From assembly GCF_900113335.1 (NCBI RefSeq), contig NZ_FOOX01000019.1:1-64000 (forward strand): a stretch of 64,000 nt of DNA, read 5' to 3'. Within the stretch, counting starts at the first letter, position 1; every line of letters begins with the position of its first letter. The DNA is from Desulfotruncus arcticus DSM 17038. GTDB taxonomy: Bacteria; Bacillota; Desulfotomaculia; Desulfotomaculales; Desulfallaceae. Position numbers and translations under genes: made by a program. This document shows, one piece after another, positions 25,885 through 33,836 of this stretch. The notes under the pieces are model-generated. The model worked only from the letters and a program-made list of their open reading frames with translations. It did not search any database and was not told the DNA's origin.

Positions 25885-26823
25885 ATGAATGACTATATAC
25901 AAGGTTCTTTTTGGGGAGCCGCTGTGGGTGACGCACTTGGTGGAGCACTGGAGAATATGAGCGGTGAAGAAATATACAACCGCTACGGTACGGTTACCGA
26001 AATTCTCGGTGGGGGCTGGCTGGATCTTCACCCCGGTGAATATACTGATGATACCCAAATGATAATTATGGTTGCCGAAGGTATCCTGGCTAACCCGGTT
26101 TATCCCATTGAGGAAATAGGTAGAAGGTTTTTACGCTGGTATTATTCTAATCCCAGGGATATCGGTACTACTACGAAACGCTCCTTCGAAAACTATCTTC
26201 GTTGCGGCAGTTGGCAGGAAGCGGCGCGCATGACCGCCAAATCACTGAACAAATTAGACAGCAATGGTGCTTTGATGCGCACTTTGCCGGTTACCTTTGC
26301 GTATTGGAACACCCCTCGCGATATGGCGTACTGGTCTGTGGATATTGCTTCTATGACCCATCAAAGCCGGGAAAGCTCAGCATCGTGCATATTTTATAAT
26401 TATCTGGTGGGAAAGGCTGTCTGTGAAAAAGGTAATAAAAGGGAATTATTCACAAATGCACTCCGGTTTACGGACGAACAGTGTGCGCGGTTGGATATTA
26501 ATCCGAAGGGTTTTTTCTGGTATGTTGTTAAAGCAGTGCAATCAGGCGCCGCCAAAATTATACCGGAAGGTAAAGCTCTTGATACCCTGGGGGCGACACT
26601 GCAATGCTTTCTGCAAACAGATACTTTTGAAGAAGCGCTGGTAAGAGTGATTAACCTCGGTGGCGATACAGATACCGCAGGTAACGTTATGGGTGGTTTA
26701 GCCGGTGCATATTATGGTTATGAGGCAATTCCCGAACGCTGGCTGAGTACATTACGGGGAAAGGAAAGAATTGTCGGGGTGGCTGACGCTTTTTCGGCCA
26801 AGTTTACCCGTAATTTTGTTTGA
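25885..26823 (+). CDS. ADP-ribosylglycohydrolase (DraG/ARH-like) family protein
   Basis: The 312-aa protein has the family's metal-site blocks: GAAVGDALGG near the N-terminus, YTDDTQM near 52-58, NGALMR near 128, and NLGGDTDTAGNVMGG near 257-271. The Asp residues in TDDT and GGDTDT normally bind two Mg ions. It should remove ADP-ribose from a protein, nucleic acid or small molecule. No DraT-type transferase is nearby. Its stop codon touches the next hairpin element, and beyond that lies a Nudix hydrolase that could process free ADP-ribose. Confidence 0.9.
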   Translation: MNDYIQGSFWGAAVGDALGGALENMSGEEIYNRYGTVTEILGGGWLDLHPGEYTDDTQMIIMVAEGILANPVYPIEEIGRRFLRWYYSNPRDIGTTTKRSFENYLRCGSWQEAARMTAKSLNKLDSNGALMRTLPVTFAYWNTPRDMAYWSVDIASMTHQSRESSASCIFYNYLVGKAVCEKGNKRELFTNALRFTDEQCARLDINPKGFFWYVVKAVQSGAAKIIPEGKALDTLGATLQCFLQTDTFEEALVRVINLGGDTDTAGNVMGGLAGAYYGYEAIPERWLSTLRGKERIVGVADAFSAKFTRNFV

Positions 26824-26947
26824 TCTCGTTAACCGCCGCTAAGACTCCCGCCTCTACAGGCGGGAGTCTTAGCGGCGATAAACTCGAAATAAGTGCGACT
26901 AAGGTTCAGGTGGGGGCAAAACCCCACCTGAACCAAGTCTTCTTTAT
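26823..26947 (+). repeat. Double-hairpin repeat element, copy 2 (arm type A)
   Basis: Nearly identical to copy 1 from CTCGTTAACCGCC to TCTTCTTTAT, with the same 20-bp stem (26,834-26,853 with 26,858-26,877) and hairpin II with a single loop change. It starts at the stop codon of the glycohydrolase and ends 10 nt before the Nudix start. Confidence 0.9.
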
Positions 26948-26956
26948 GGGGGATGG

Positions 26957-27547
26957 TTGGCAGTGTCAGGCAAAACTAGGCAAAGGTTTTTTTATTGTCC
27001 CAAATGCGGTGGAAAGCTTGATTACCGTTATTACCAGGGAATACCGCGTTTAACCTGTGTCTCATGCACCTATGTTTTGTTTGAAAACCCGGTGGTTGGA
27101 GTGGCTGCCATTGTATTAAACGATAAAAACCAGATCTTACTGGGCCGCAGAAAGGAAGGCCAGTACCAGGGACTATGGTGCATTCCCTGCGGTTACGTGG
27201 AATATGAAGAAGATGTGTATGATGCTGTTACCAGGGAATTCAAGGAAGAGACTGGTTTGGACATCGATTTGATTCGTGTTTTTACAGTGCAGTCAAACTT
27301 TCACAACCCGGAAAACCACACAGTTGGCATTTGGTTTTTGGCCAGGGTCAGGGAAGGCAGCCCTGTGGCCGGCGACGACCTGGACGCGGTTGGCTATTTT
27401 GACCTGCACAAGGTTCCGCAGTTGGCGTTCCCTACCGATCATATAGTAATTAATTATCTTCGAAAAGAAATAATGCGCAGTCAAAAGGCCAATAGCCTTT
27501 ATGATAGTAAAGTAAATTGGTTGACAAAACCGGATAGGTTATATTAA
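26957..27547 (+). CDS. Nudix hydrolase with N-terminal zinc ribbon
   Basis: The 196-aa protein has an N-terminal ribbon CPKCGG...CVSC (about 14-37), as in NADH pyrophosphatase-type Nudix proteins. The Nudix box follows in GYVEYEEDVYDAVTREF and KEETGL, with the expected G-x5-E-x7-RE-x-EExG spacing. It hydrolyses a nucleoside diphosphate linked to another moiety; ADP-ribose or NADH are plausible substrates next to an ADP-ribosylglycohydrolase. The start is uncertain: TTG 26,957 or GTG 26,963, with GGGGGA just upstream supplied at the border of the repeat. Confidence 0.88.
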   Translation: MAVSGKTRQRFFYCPKCGGKLDYRYYQGIPRLTCVSCTYVLFENPVVGVAAIVLNDKNQILLGRRKEGQYQGLWCIPCGYVEYEEDVYDAVTREFKEETGLDIDLIRVFTVQSNFHNPENHTVGIWFLARVREGSPVAGDDLDAVGYFDLHKVPQLAFPTDHIVINYLRKEIMRSQKANSLYDSKVNWLTKPDRLY

Positions 27548-27553
27548 CATATT

Positions 27554-27672
27554 TTTGACAATTGCAAGCTGAGCGGAGATATGATTAGTTAAGATAGCTG
27601 AGATGGTGTTGAAGAGACGACTCGGAGACCGATGGGGTGAGAACCAGCCTTTTTGTGCTGGTTTTTTTTATC
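27554..27672 (+). promoter_or_regulatory. Candidate promoter and attenuator-like leader upstream of pab genes
   Basis: TTGACA (27,554) and TATGAT 19 nt later form a loose sigma-A promoter. About 60 nt of unexplained leader follow, then a clear terminator hairpin (AACCAGCCTTTTTGTGCTGGTT plus T-run, 27,643-27,670). The terminator lies before pabA rather than after a gene, apart from the Nudix gene 95 nt earlier. It could end the Nudix transcript or attenuate pab transcription. No T-box or known riboswitch motif is visible. Confidence 0.4.
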
Positions 27673-27792
27673 TTCGCACAGCCTGTAAAACCCCGCCCTC
27701 TTAGGTCGGGGATTAACAGGCTGTAAGCTCGAAATAAGTGCGACTAAGGTTCAGATGGGGTCGAAACCCCACCTGAACCAAGTCTTCTTTAT
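27668..27792 (+). repeat. Double-hairpin repeat element, copy 3 (arm type B)
   Basis: The shared 3' module is present with hairpin II slightly altered (AGATGGGG/CCCCACCT). The 5' arm differs from copies 1 and 2: TATCTTCGCACAGCCTGTAA pairs AGCCTGT with ACAGGCT around an inner AACCCCGCC...GGTCGGGGATT hairpin. It ends 16 nt before the pabA start codon. Confidence 0.85.
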
Positions 27793-27808
27793 GGGGGGGA
27801 TAATAAAA

Positions 27809-28399
27809 ATGGTTCTATTAATCGATAATTACGATTCATTTGTTTATAACCTTTATCAATACATTTCGGAATTGGGCAGGGAAGTTAAAGTTTATCGCAA
27901 CGACAAGATTTCCATACCGGAAATAGAAGCGCTTAAGCCGGAATGCATTGTGCTTTCTCCCGGGCCGTGCACTCCTGACGAAGCTGGGATATCCCTGGAA
28001 TTGGTGAGGCAACTGGCGGGGAAGTTTGCCATACTGGGAGTATGCCTGGGCCACCAGACTATCGGACAGGCTTTAGGAGGTAAGGTTATCAGAGCTGCCA
28101 GGCTGATGCATGGCAAGACGTCCTTGGTATACCATGACCGAAGCGGCGTTTATAATGGATTACCAAGCCCAATGCCGGTAGCCCGTTACCATTCACTGAT
28201 ATTAGAGGAAGCAAGCTTGCCTGATTGCCTCATGGTTACTGCCAGTACCGGTCGTGGTGAAATTATGGGTGTAAGGCACCGGTACCTGCCTATAGAGGGC
28301 TGGCAATTTCATCCTGAGTCAATATTAACGGTTTATGGCAAAAAGATATTGGCTAACTTCTTTATTAATTTGAAAGGGGACATACGGTGTGCCGGTTAA
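27809..28399 (+). CDS. pabA: Aminodeoxychorismate/anthranilate synthase glutamine amidotransferase subunit
   Basis: The 196-aa class I glutaminase has the nucleophile Cys79 in GVCLGHQ and the His/Glu pair in WQFHPES. It supplies ammonia from glutamine to the chorismate-amine synthase encoded next. ATG 27,809 is used because GGGGGGA precedes it; an upstream in-frame ATG lies inside the repeat and would only add repeat-encoded residues. It overlaps pabB by 11 nt. PabA is preferred over TrpG because the partner is a PabB. Confidence 0.92.
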   Translation: MVLLIDNYDSFVYNLYQYISELGREVKVYRNDKISIPEIEALKPECIVLSPGPCTPDEAGISLELVRQLAGKFAILGVCLGHQTIGQALGGKVIRAARLMHGKTSLVYHDRSGVYNGLPSPMPVARYHSLILEEASLPDCLMVTASTGRGEIMGVRHRYLPIEGWQFHPESILTVYGKKILANFFINLKGDIRCAG

Positions 28400-29822
28400 A
28401 TTGCCTATCTATAAAAAACTTAAGTACCAGTTGGATTCCCTTGATATATTTGAACGTTTAAGTCAATTACCATTTCCGTTTTTACTGGATACAGGCATGA
28501 TTGTCAACGGTCTGGGCCGGCATTCATTTATCGGCGTTGATCCGTTTTTAGTAATGAGCAGTAAGGGGCAAAACATTACCATAACCCGGGGTGATCAAGT
28601 TGCAAATTTTACCGGTTCTCCCCTGCAGAAACTTAAACACCTGTTCAAGACATACACCGTGCCGCGTGAAAATGGATTGTTCCCTTTTAATGGCGGGGCA
28701 GTGGGTTATTTTGGTTATGATTTGGGCCGGCTGTTTGAAAGGTTGCCCGAACAGGCAGCTGATGATTTAGCAATGCCTGATCTGTTTCTTGGTTTTTATG
28801 ATACAGTTGTAGCGGTTGATGTAATCACCGGTTTCATTACGGTGATATCCACGGGCCTGCCCGAACAGGGTTCTGAAGCCGAATTCAGGGCGGCCCGCCG
28901 GTTGGAGGAAATTGAGCAAGCCTTAACGGAACCAAAAAGTAAAGCAGACTTTATTGGAACAAAAACAGAAAAAAATAGAGAAAACCAGCTTGTTTCCAAC
29001 TTCTCTCCCGGTGAATACCGTAATATGGTGCGGCGGGCAGTAGAGTACATTGCGGCCGGTGATATTTTTCAGGTTAACCTGTCTCAGCGTTTTTGTACCG
29101 GTCAAACTGTTGATGCCTGGGAATTATATCGGAGATTGAGGAAAATTAACCCGGCTCCCATGGCGGCATTTTTGTCCTGCGGCGAATTTGAGATAATATC
29201 AGCATCACCCGAACGTTATTTAAAGGTTGACGGCAACAGGGTGGAAACACGGCCAATAAAAGGGACCAGGCCTCGTGGCCATACTCCGGGGGAAGATAGC
29301 AGGTTACGCCGGGAATTATTACAAAGTGAAAAGGATCGGGCGGAACTAATGATGATAGTGGATTTGGAGCGCAACGATTTGGGCAGGGTTTGTGAAATCG
29401 GCACCGTTAAGGTGCCGGAACTATACCGTTTGGAGGAGTATGCCACGGTTTTTCACCTGGTTTCAACTGTTGAAGGGCGTCTGGCCCCCGGTTATGACGT
29501 AACAGATCTGCTGGCCGCATCATTTCCCGGGGGATCCATTACGGGAGCACCAAAGATTAGGGCCATGGAGATTATTGAGGAGATGGAACCGGTTCGCCGG
29601 GGTGTATATACCGGCTCCATTGGTTACCTTGGCTTTGACGGGCGCGCTGACTTGAATATAGTCATCAGGACGATTCTGGCTGCGCGAGGTAAACTGTTTT
29701 TCCAGGTCGGGGGCGGCATCACGGCTGACTCCGACCCTCACAAAGAATACGTAGAAACCCTGGATAAGGCCAGGGCTTTAGTGAGGGCGTTGGGCCTGGA
29801 AGATAGCTGTAATGGATTTTAG
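28389..29822 (+). CDS. pabB: Aminodeoxychorismate synthase component I
   Basis: The 477-aa chorismate-binding enzyme has PIKGTRPRG near residue 290. The Lys here is the PabB hallmark, whereas anthranilate synthase TrpE has PIAGT. Other conserved blocks are [28 protein letters not shown] and [14 protein letters not shown]. With PabA it converts chorismate and glutamine to 4-amino-4-deoxychorismate for folate. The GTG start follows AAAGGGG. Confidence 0.93.
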   Translation: MPVKLPIYKKLKYQLDSLDIFERLSQLPFPFLLDTGMIVNGLGRHSFIGVDPFLVMSSKGQNITITRGDQVANFTGSPLQKLKHLFKTYTVPRENGLFPFNGGAVGYFGYDLGRLFERLPEQAADDLAMPDLFLGFYDTVVAVDVITGFITVISTGLPEQGSEAEFRAARRLEEIEQALTEPKSKADFIGTKTEKNRENQLVSNFSPGEYRNMVRRAVEYIAAGDIFQVNLSQRFCTGQTVDAWELYRRLRKINPAPMAAFLSCGEFEIISASPERYLKVDGNRVETRPIKGTRPRGHTPGEDSRLRRELLQSEKDRAELMMIVDLERNDLGRVCEIGTVKVPELYRLEEYATVFHLVSTVEGRLAPGYDVTDLLAASFPGGSITGAPKIRAMEIIEEMEPVRRGVYTGSIGYLGFDGRADLNIVIRTILAARGKLFFQVGGGITADSDPHKEYVETLDKARALVRALGLEDSCNGF

Positions 29823-29840
29823 TAGTAAAAGGAGCGGAAA

Positions 29841-30668
29841 ATGAGTATATATTATGTTATTGACGGCAAACCGGCAGCGGAAGCAAGTTTAACAATTGAT
29901 GCCGTTGATGCCGGGTTATTATACGGCTTCAGTTTATTTGAAACGATTTTGGTAAAGGGAGGCAGGCCTGATTTTTTACAGCTGCACCTGCAGCGAATGT
30001 CCGGTTCCGCTGCTGAACTGGGATTATTCATACCTGAGGGTATAGATAGCCTTGCTGTGATGTGCGAGGAAGCAGTAAGTAAATCAGGTATTAGCGAAGG
30101 GGTTTTGCGACTTGCGGTAACAGCAGGCTCCAGTGATGATAAACCAGGCAGGACAATCCTGGCTATCCGGGCAGGTGTGCCCTATCACGCGGGACAATAT
30201 GAAAAGGGATTTTTTATTATGACGGCGGATTACCCCCGTAATGAAAAATCACCGCTGGTTAGACATAAAACAGCAAATTACCTGGAGAATCTTATAGCAC
30301 GTAAAAAGGCCGGAGCCAGGGGATTTGACGAGTGCCTGTTTTTAAATACACAGGGTAATGCAGCCGAATGTTCAGCCAGCAATGTTTTTGTTGTAATTGA
30401 AAACAAGTTAATAACTCCACCCGTTGAGGCGGGTTTGCTGCCCGGCATCGTCCGTGGATTGGTTATTGATAAATTAGCCGGTCCGGCCTGTCGCTGTATT
30501 GAGGCTGATTTCAATTATGCCGACCTGCTGCAGGCTGAAGAATGCTTCATTACCAACTCGTTAATGGGTATTATGCCTGTGGTTTCGATTGACCGGCACC
30601 GGGTAGGCGATGGCAGGACCGGTAAATTAACCGGAACCCTCATGCAAAAATATCATTCATGTCTATAG
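29841..30668 (+). CDS. pabC: Aminodeoxychorismate lyase (class IV PLP enzyme)
   Basis: The 275-aa class IV aminotransferase-fold protein begins with an INNV-like segment (YYVIDGK) and has DAGLLYGFSLFETI. The PLP lysine is probably Lys144 in VRHKTANYLENLIARKK, followed by the conserved ECSASNVFVV. It releases pyruvate from aminodeoxychorismate to give p-aminobenzoate. It is 18 nt after pabB with AAAAGGAG as ribosome site, completing a pabABC operon. A D-amino-acid aminotransferase is the main alternative in this fold, but context favours PabC. Confidence 0.9.
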   Translation: MSIYYVIDGKPAAEASLTIDAVDAGLLYGFSLFETILVKGGRPDFLQLHLQRMSGSAAELGLFIPEGIDSLAVMCEEAVSKSGISEGVLRLAVTAGSSDDKPGRTILAIRAGVPYHAGQYEKGFFIMTADYPRNEKSPLVRHKTANYLENLIARKKAGARGFDECLFLNTQGNAAECSASNVFVVIENKLITPPVEAGLLPGIVRGLVIDKLAGPACRCIEADFNYADLLQAEECFITNSLMGIMPVVSIDRHRVGDGRTGKLTGTLMQKYHSCL

Positions 30669-30675
30669 TTTGAAC

Positions 30676-30712
30676 TCAAAATACCCGGGTGTAATATACC
30701 CGGGTATTTTGA
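30676..30712. terminator. Bidirectional terminator between pabC and the Gly/Pro-rich gene
   Basis: AAAATACCCGGGTGTAATATACCCGGGTATTTT is a near-perfect palindrome with A-run and T-run on opposite ends, between convergent genes. Confidence 0.85.
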
Positions 30713-30724
30713 TCAGACACCGAA

Positions 30725-31159
30725 TTATTTCTTTTTAGCTTTCTTCTTAGCGTAAAATCCCCAGGGTCCCATCCAAGGGCCTGGTCCGTGGCCGTAGCCT
30801 GGTCCATAACCTGGTTCCATACCCGGGCCTGGTCCATAACCGGGACCGTAACCGGGGCCGTAACCGGGACAGTAACCGGGGCCATAACCAGGGCAATGAC
30901 CAGGACCGTAATCGGGGCCATAGCCAACGCCAGGGTGGCAAGGGTCAGTCGGCCCACATCCTGTGCCAGGTCCCATGCCGGGCATTTGGTTTGGTTTGCC
31001 GGCTTCTTTGGCTAACATTCTCCAGTTTTTAATAGGTTTACCTTTAACAGGTTTGCCTTTAGTTGGCTTACCCTTGGGCGCTTTGCCTGGTTTTTTGGGT
31101 TTGCCGGGGGCTTTTTCCTTTGCTGGAGGTCCAGCAGGCGGATAAAATCCATATCCCAT
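30725..31159 (-). CDS. Low-complexity Lys/Pro/Gly/Tyr-rich protein (coat-like)
   Basis: The 144-aa protein is in two parts. The first (about 10-45) has Lys-Pro-Gly repeats of the KGKPTKGKPVKGKP kind. The second (about 60-130) has many GYGPG and PGYGPG repeats with interspersed Cys and His (GHCPGYGPG). It ends in a basic KKKAKKK tail. Such composition is seen in spore-coat or exosporium structural proteins, but I recognise no family. The ATG at 31,159 has GAGGAGGGA upstream. The repeats make base composition locally very G+C-rich and prone to slippage. Confidence 0.8.
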   Translation of the reverse strand: MGYGFYPPAGPPAKEKAPGKPKKPGKAPKGKPTKGKPVKGKPIKNWRMLAKEAGKPNQMPGMGPGTGCGPTDPCHPGVGYGPDYGPGHCPGYGPGYCPGYGPGYGPGYGPGPGMEPGYGPGYGHGPGPWMGPWGFYAKKKAKKK

Positions 31160-31388
31160 TAAAATATCCCTCCTCTTTACTACCAATATATAACAAGGAA
31201 TATTAAGATGTTACAGATTAACAATAAAGGTAAAAAATTTTGTAAAGTATTTAATGTTAACTTTTTTTAGTTTGTTGAATAACATGGAAAGTAAGCAAGC
31301 CTGGATATTAACTGCTGGGGAATTATTTTTGCCAGGTATAAAGGATAATGGAACTGACCGCAAGGTTAGTCAAAAATGGGGGTAAGGT

Positions 31389-32432
31389 ATGAAACCCGAA
31401 ATTAAAAAAGTGGCAAGCTTGGCCGAAAAACGGGCTTTTTTAAGTGTTCCCTCACTTGTCTATGGTAAGGAATCGGTACCGTCTGCTGTTAACAGCTTTA
31501 ATACAGCAATGCGATTTGATCCTATGTCTAATCCAACTTTGCAGCATTTAAAATACGCCAATTTTGTGGCCATTTTTGATGGTAGGCCTGTTGGGAGGAT
31601 AAGCGCAACCATAGATACTTTAAATCCGCGCAACTGGGAAGGATTTTGGGGGTGCTTCGAGTGTATAGATAGTGTTGATGCTGCCCGGGCTCTTATCGAC
31701 GCGGCTGCAGGTTGGCTAAAAGAGCAAGGCCAAACAGAAATGATTGGTCCTGCTACATTAAACTCAAATCAGCAAGTTGGCATAATGATTAAAGGTTTTG
31801 AACATGAGACGCGTGAGGAAATACCTTATAACCCGCCGTATTATCAAAAAATTATAGAAGCTGCGGGGGTAGAACAAATACACGAACTGGATTCCTTTAA
31901 GTGGGAGCTTCCGGAGGTGCTCCCTGAAAAACTAACCAGGAAAATTGATTTGCCGGGATTAGTGATTAGACCTATAAACTATGCCCGGTTTATTAGAGAA
32001 GCCAAGATTGTGCAAGAAATTAACAATCGTGCCATGTCTGATATATTTGGCTACATCCCCATGACTTTACAGGAAGCACAAGGCTTTTTGATGGGCATGT
32101 CAACTCATGTCCCGCCGGGCTGTTTCCTGATAGCTGAAGTCAAAGGCAAACCGGCCGCCATGTTAATTTCCATACCTTACGTGAGGCCAAAGCAGGGCAA
32201 GGATGGGTATATAAGGCTGGCTATAGGTGGCGTTGTTCCTGAGTTCAGGCTAAAGGGAATACCCAAAGCAATTTTAAGTGAATTATATAAAAGCTGCCGC
32301 AAACTTGGCTATACCAGGGGTGAGGCATCACAGGTGGCCTCCAGCAATCAAGATGTGAAAACCAAAGTTATCAGGCCATTGATGGGCGGAACTGTCATCA
32401 AAACACATCGAGTATATAAAAAGACATTGTAA
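31389..32432 (+). CDS. GNAT-like acyltransferase family protein
   Basis: The 347-aa protein has an N-terminal segment with FVAIFDGRPVGRISATID, a GNAT-like beta4/beta5 region, then GPATLNSNQQVG, and a C-terminal half with RLAIGGVVPEFRLKGI resembling the acetyl-CoA loop region. It looks like the two-domain hypothetical N-acetyltransferase proteins common in Firmicutes. The acceptor is unknown. It is preceded by GGGGGTAAGG. The 230 nt between it and the divergent coat-like gene hold no other feature that I can support. Confidence 0.7.
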   Translation: MKPEIKKVASLAEKRAFLSVPSLVYGKESVPSAVNSFNTAMRFDPMSNPTLQHLKYANFVAIFDGRPVGRISATIDTLNPRNWEGFWGCFECIDSVDAARALIDAAAGWLKEQGQTEMIGPATLNSNQQVGIMIKGFEHETREEIPYNPPYYQKIIEAAGVEQIHELDSFKWELPEVLPEKLTRKIDLPGLVIRPINYARFIREAKIVQEINNRAMSDIFGYIPMTLQEAQGFLMGMSTHVPPGCFLIAEVKGKPAAMLISIPYVRPKQGKDGYIRLAIGGVVPEFRLKGIPKAILSELYKSCRKLGYTRGEASQVASSNQDVKTKVIRPLMGGTVIKTHRVYKKTL

Positions 32433-32436
32433 CTAA

Positions 32437-32640
32437 TCAGGAGACAGAAGTCAGGAGTCAGAATAATGCCAGAAACCTTCCGGATAGCGGGAGGTTTTTT
32501 TGTGCCTGATGAATTTAACAAGTATTTATTATTTATATTTAGGTACTTAGAATTCAGCAGTCAGAATTCTTAATACCTTGAGGCGATAAACCATTCTCTC
32601 ATTCTGACTCCTGAATTCTGACTCCTGTCTCCTAAGTAGT
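32437..32640 (+). repeat. GGAGTCAGAATTC palindromic repeat, complex copy
   Basis: AGGAGACAGAAGTCAGGAGTCAGAAT at the left end is matched in inverted orientation by ATTCTGACTCCTGAATTCTGACTCCTGTCTCCT at the right end. Inside lies a terminator and a second nested copy with the core GCGATAAACCATTCTCTCATTCTGACT. Other copies of the family are at 36.76, 38.13, 42.55, 47.12 and 62.73-62.94 kb. Confidence 0.8.
32471..32503 (+). terminator. Rho-independent terminator
   Basis: AAACCTTCCGG/ATAG/CGGGAGGTTTTTTT hairpin inside the repeat, 39 nt after the GNAT-like gene. Confidence 0.75.
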
Positions 32641-32698
32641 GTATAAACCAATATCCGGGCAGGGCAGGAATAAATATCCTGTCGGTCGAAACAATAAA

Positions 32699-32743
32699 TA
32701 AGACTTGGTTCGGGCGGGGTTTTACAGGCTGTGCGAAGATAAA
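32699..32743 (-). repeat. Double-hairpin element remnant, inverted, internally deleted (copy 4)
   Basis: On the minus strand it reads TATCTTCGCACAGCCTGTAA, then AAAACCCC, then GAACCAAGTCTT. It joins the type B 5' arm to the last bases of the 3' module. The junction falls at AAAACCCC, a string present in both places in the full element (copy 3), so it fits a deletion between short direct repeats. Confidence 0.75.
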
Positions 32744-32747
32744 CAAG

Positions 32748-32951
32748 TTAGGTGTTGATGTATTTAAGTCGAATGCACTTTCCCTTTGAGCCCTTAAACA
32801 AGTCCCGAAACAACTGGTCCAATTCGCTATGTTTTAATTTGATCAGACCTTCCGGGTTAACCAGTGTTTCGTTAACAAAGATACGAATATAAACATATTC
32901 CTTGGTTTGCACTACCGTGATTAGTTTATACTCGTTCAAATCAGTCACCAC
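32748..32951 (-). CDS. Hypothetical protein, 67 aa
   Basis: The small basic protein (TKEYVYIRIFVNETL, KLKHSELDQLFRDLFKG) has no recognised family. Start choice is unclear: two consecutive GTG codons directly follow AAGG, giving almost no spacing. It is sandwiched between two copies of the double-hairpin element. Confidence 0.5.
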   Translation of the reverse strand: MVTDLNEYKLITVVQTKEYVYIRIFVNETLVNPEGLIKLKHSELDQLFRDLFKGSKGKCIRLKYINT

Positions 32952-32956
32952 CTTAC

Positions 32957-33088
32957 AGGTGAGTTATCTCATTAACCGCCGCTAAGACTCCCGCCTCTAC
33001 AGCGGGAGTTAAGCGGCGATAAACTCGAAATAAGTGCGACTAAGGTTCAGGTAGGATCAAAACCCCACCTGAACCAAGTCTTCTTTAT
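32957..33088 (+). repeat. Double-hairpin repeat element, copy 5 (arm type A, decayed)
   Basis: Same order as copies 1 and 2, but the hairpin I right arm has lost bases (CAGCGGGAGTTAAGCGGCG), and hairpin II has GGTAGGA in its left arm, so pairing is weakened. It ends 22 nt before the metallophosphoesterase. Confidence 0.85.
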
Positions 33089-33110
33089 AGTTTATTCAGG
33101 AGGGTATATA

Positions 33111-33836
33111 TTGAATATATTTGCCATAGGTGATTTACACCTGTCATTTAAACATGAGGTAAACGTATTAAACTGGGAAAATTATGAGGAATACAAACCG
33201 ATGGAAGATATAGAGCCTAGCTGGCATCTGCACGCTAAAATAATTTATGAAAACTGGACGCGAAATGTTTCCGATCAAGATGTGGTATTGGTGCCGGGCG
33301 ACATATCCTGGGCAATGCGCCTGGAGGAAGCTCAAGCCGATTTGAGTTACATGGGGTTGCTGCCGGGAAGAATAATCTGCGTCCAGGGTAACCATGATTA
33401 CTGGTGGCAGAGTATTTCCCGGATTAGGTCGGCAGTACCACCCAATATGTCCATGATCCAAAACGATCATGTGGAAATTAAAAACGGGGTTAATATTTGC
33501 GGAACCCGGGGATGGCTTTGTCCCGGCGGTTCTTTTTTTAAAGAGGAGGACGAAAAAATATACCGCCGGGAATTGCTTAGAATGGAAAATTCACTGCAAA
33601 GTGCGGGTTCCGGCCGGAAAATTGCGATGATGCATTATATGCCTACCAATGAGAAACATGACTATTCAGGTTTCATTGAGTTGTTTCAAAAATATGAAGT
33701 AGATACCGTGATCTATGGCCATCTTCATGCCCGGGCTTGCAGGTATCGACTGCCCGACCGGGCCTGGGGCGTTAACTTTTACCTTGCCAGCGCCGATTAT
33801 CTTAATTTTGGTCCGGCATTAATCCTAACCGTTTAA
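33111..33836 (+). CDS. Metallophosphoesterase
   Basis: The 241-aa calcineurin-like enzyme has the full metal set: AIGDLHLS, VPGDISWAMR, VQGNHDYWW, MMHYMP and YGHLHA. It should hydrolyse a phosphomonoester or diester in the cytoplasm; no signal peptide is present. The TTG start is supported by CAGGAGGG 8-10 nt upstream. Its 3' end overlaps the convergent gene by 12 nt. Confidence 0.92.
   Translation: MNIFAIGDLHLSFKHEVNVLNWENYEEYKPMEDIEPSWHLHAKIIYENWTRNVSDQDVVLVPGDISWAMRLEEAQADLSYMGLLPGRIICVQGNHDYWWQSISRIRSAVPPNMSMIQNDHVEIKNGVNICGTRGWLCPGGSFFKEEDEKIYRRELLRMENSLQSAGSGRKIAMMHYMPTNEKHDYSGFIELFQKYEVDTVIYGHLHARACRYRLPDRAWGVNFYLASADYLNFGPALILTV

Noticed and set aside
26820..27053. 77-aa frame starting at the glycohydrolase stop
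   Set aside because: It only translates the double-hairpin element and the out-of-frame start of the Nudix gene.
27560..27642. T-box or folate-related riboswitch before pabA
   Set aside because: No T-box GGTGGNACCGCG sequence or THF/ZTP core motif was visible.
27755..27808. Longer N-terminus for PabA ([11 protein letters not shown]...)
   Set aside because: These residues are encoded by the repeat; the same string appears before an unrelated frame at 50,300. The ribosome site supports ATG 27,809.
28389..29822. Anthranilate synthase TrpE
   Set aside because: The PIKGT lysine is the PabB type and a pabC gene follows; no trp genes are nearby.
30788..31145. Plus-strand frames with Val/Thr/Ala/Gly repeats opposite the GYGPG gene
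   Set aside because: They are shadows of the repetitive minus-strand gene and have no ribosome sites.
24944..33088. CRISPR array
   Set aside because: The repeats are kilobases apart, contain internal hairpins and lack regular spacers.
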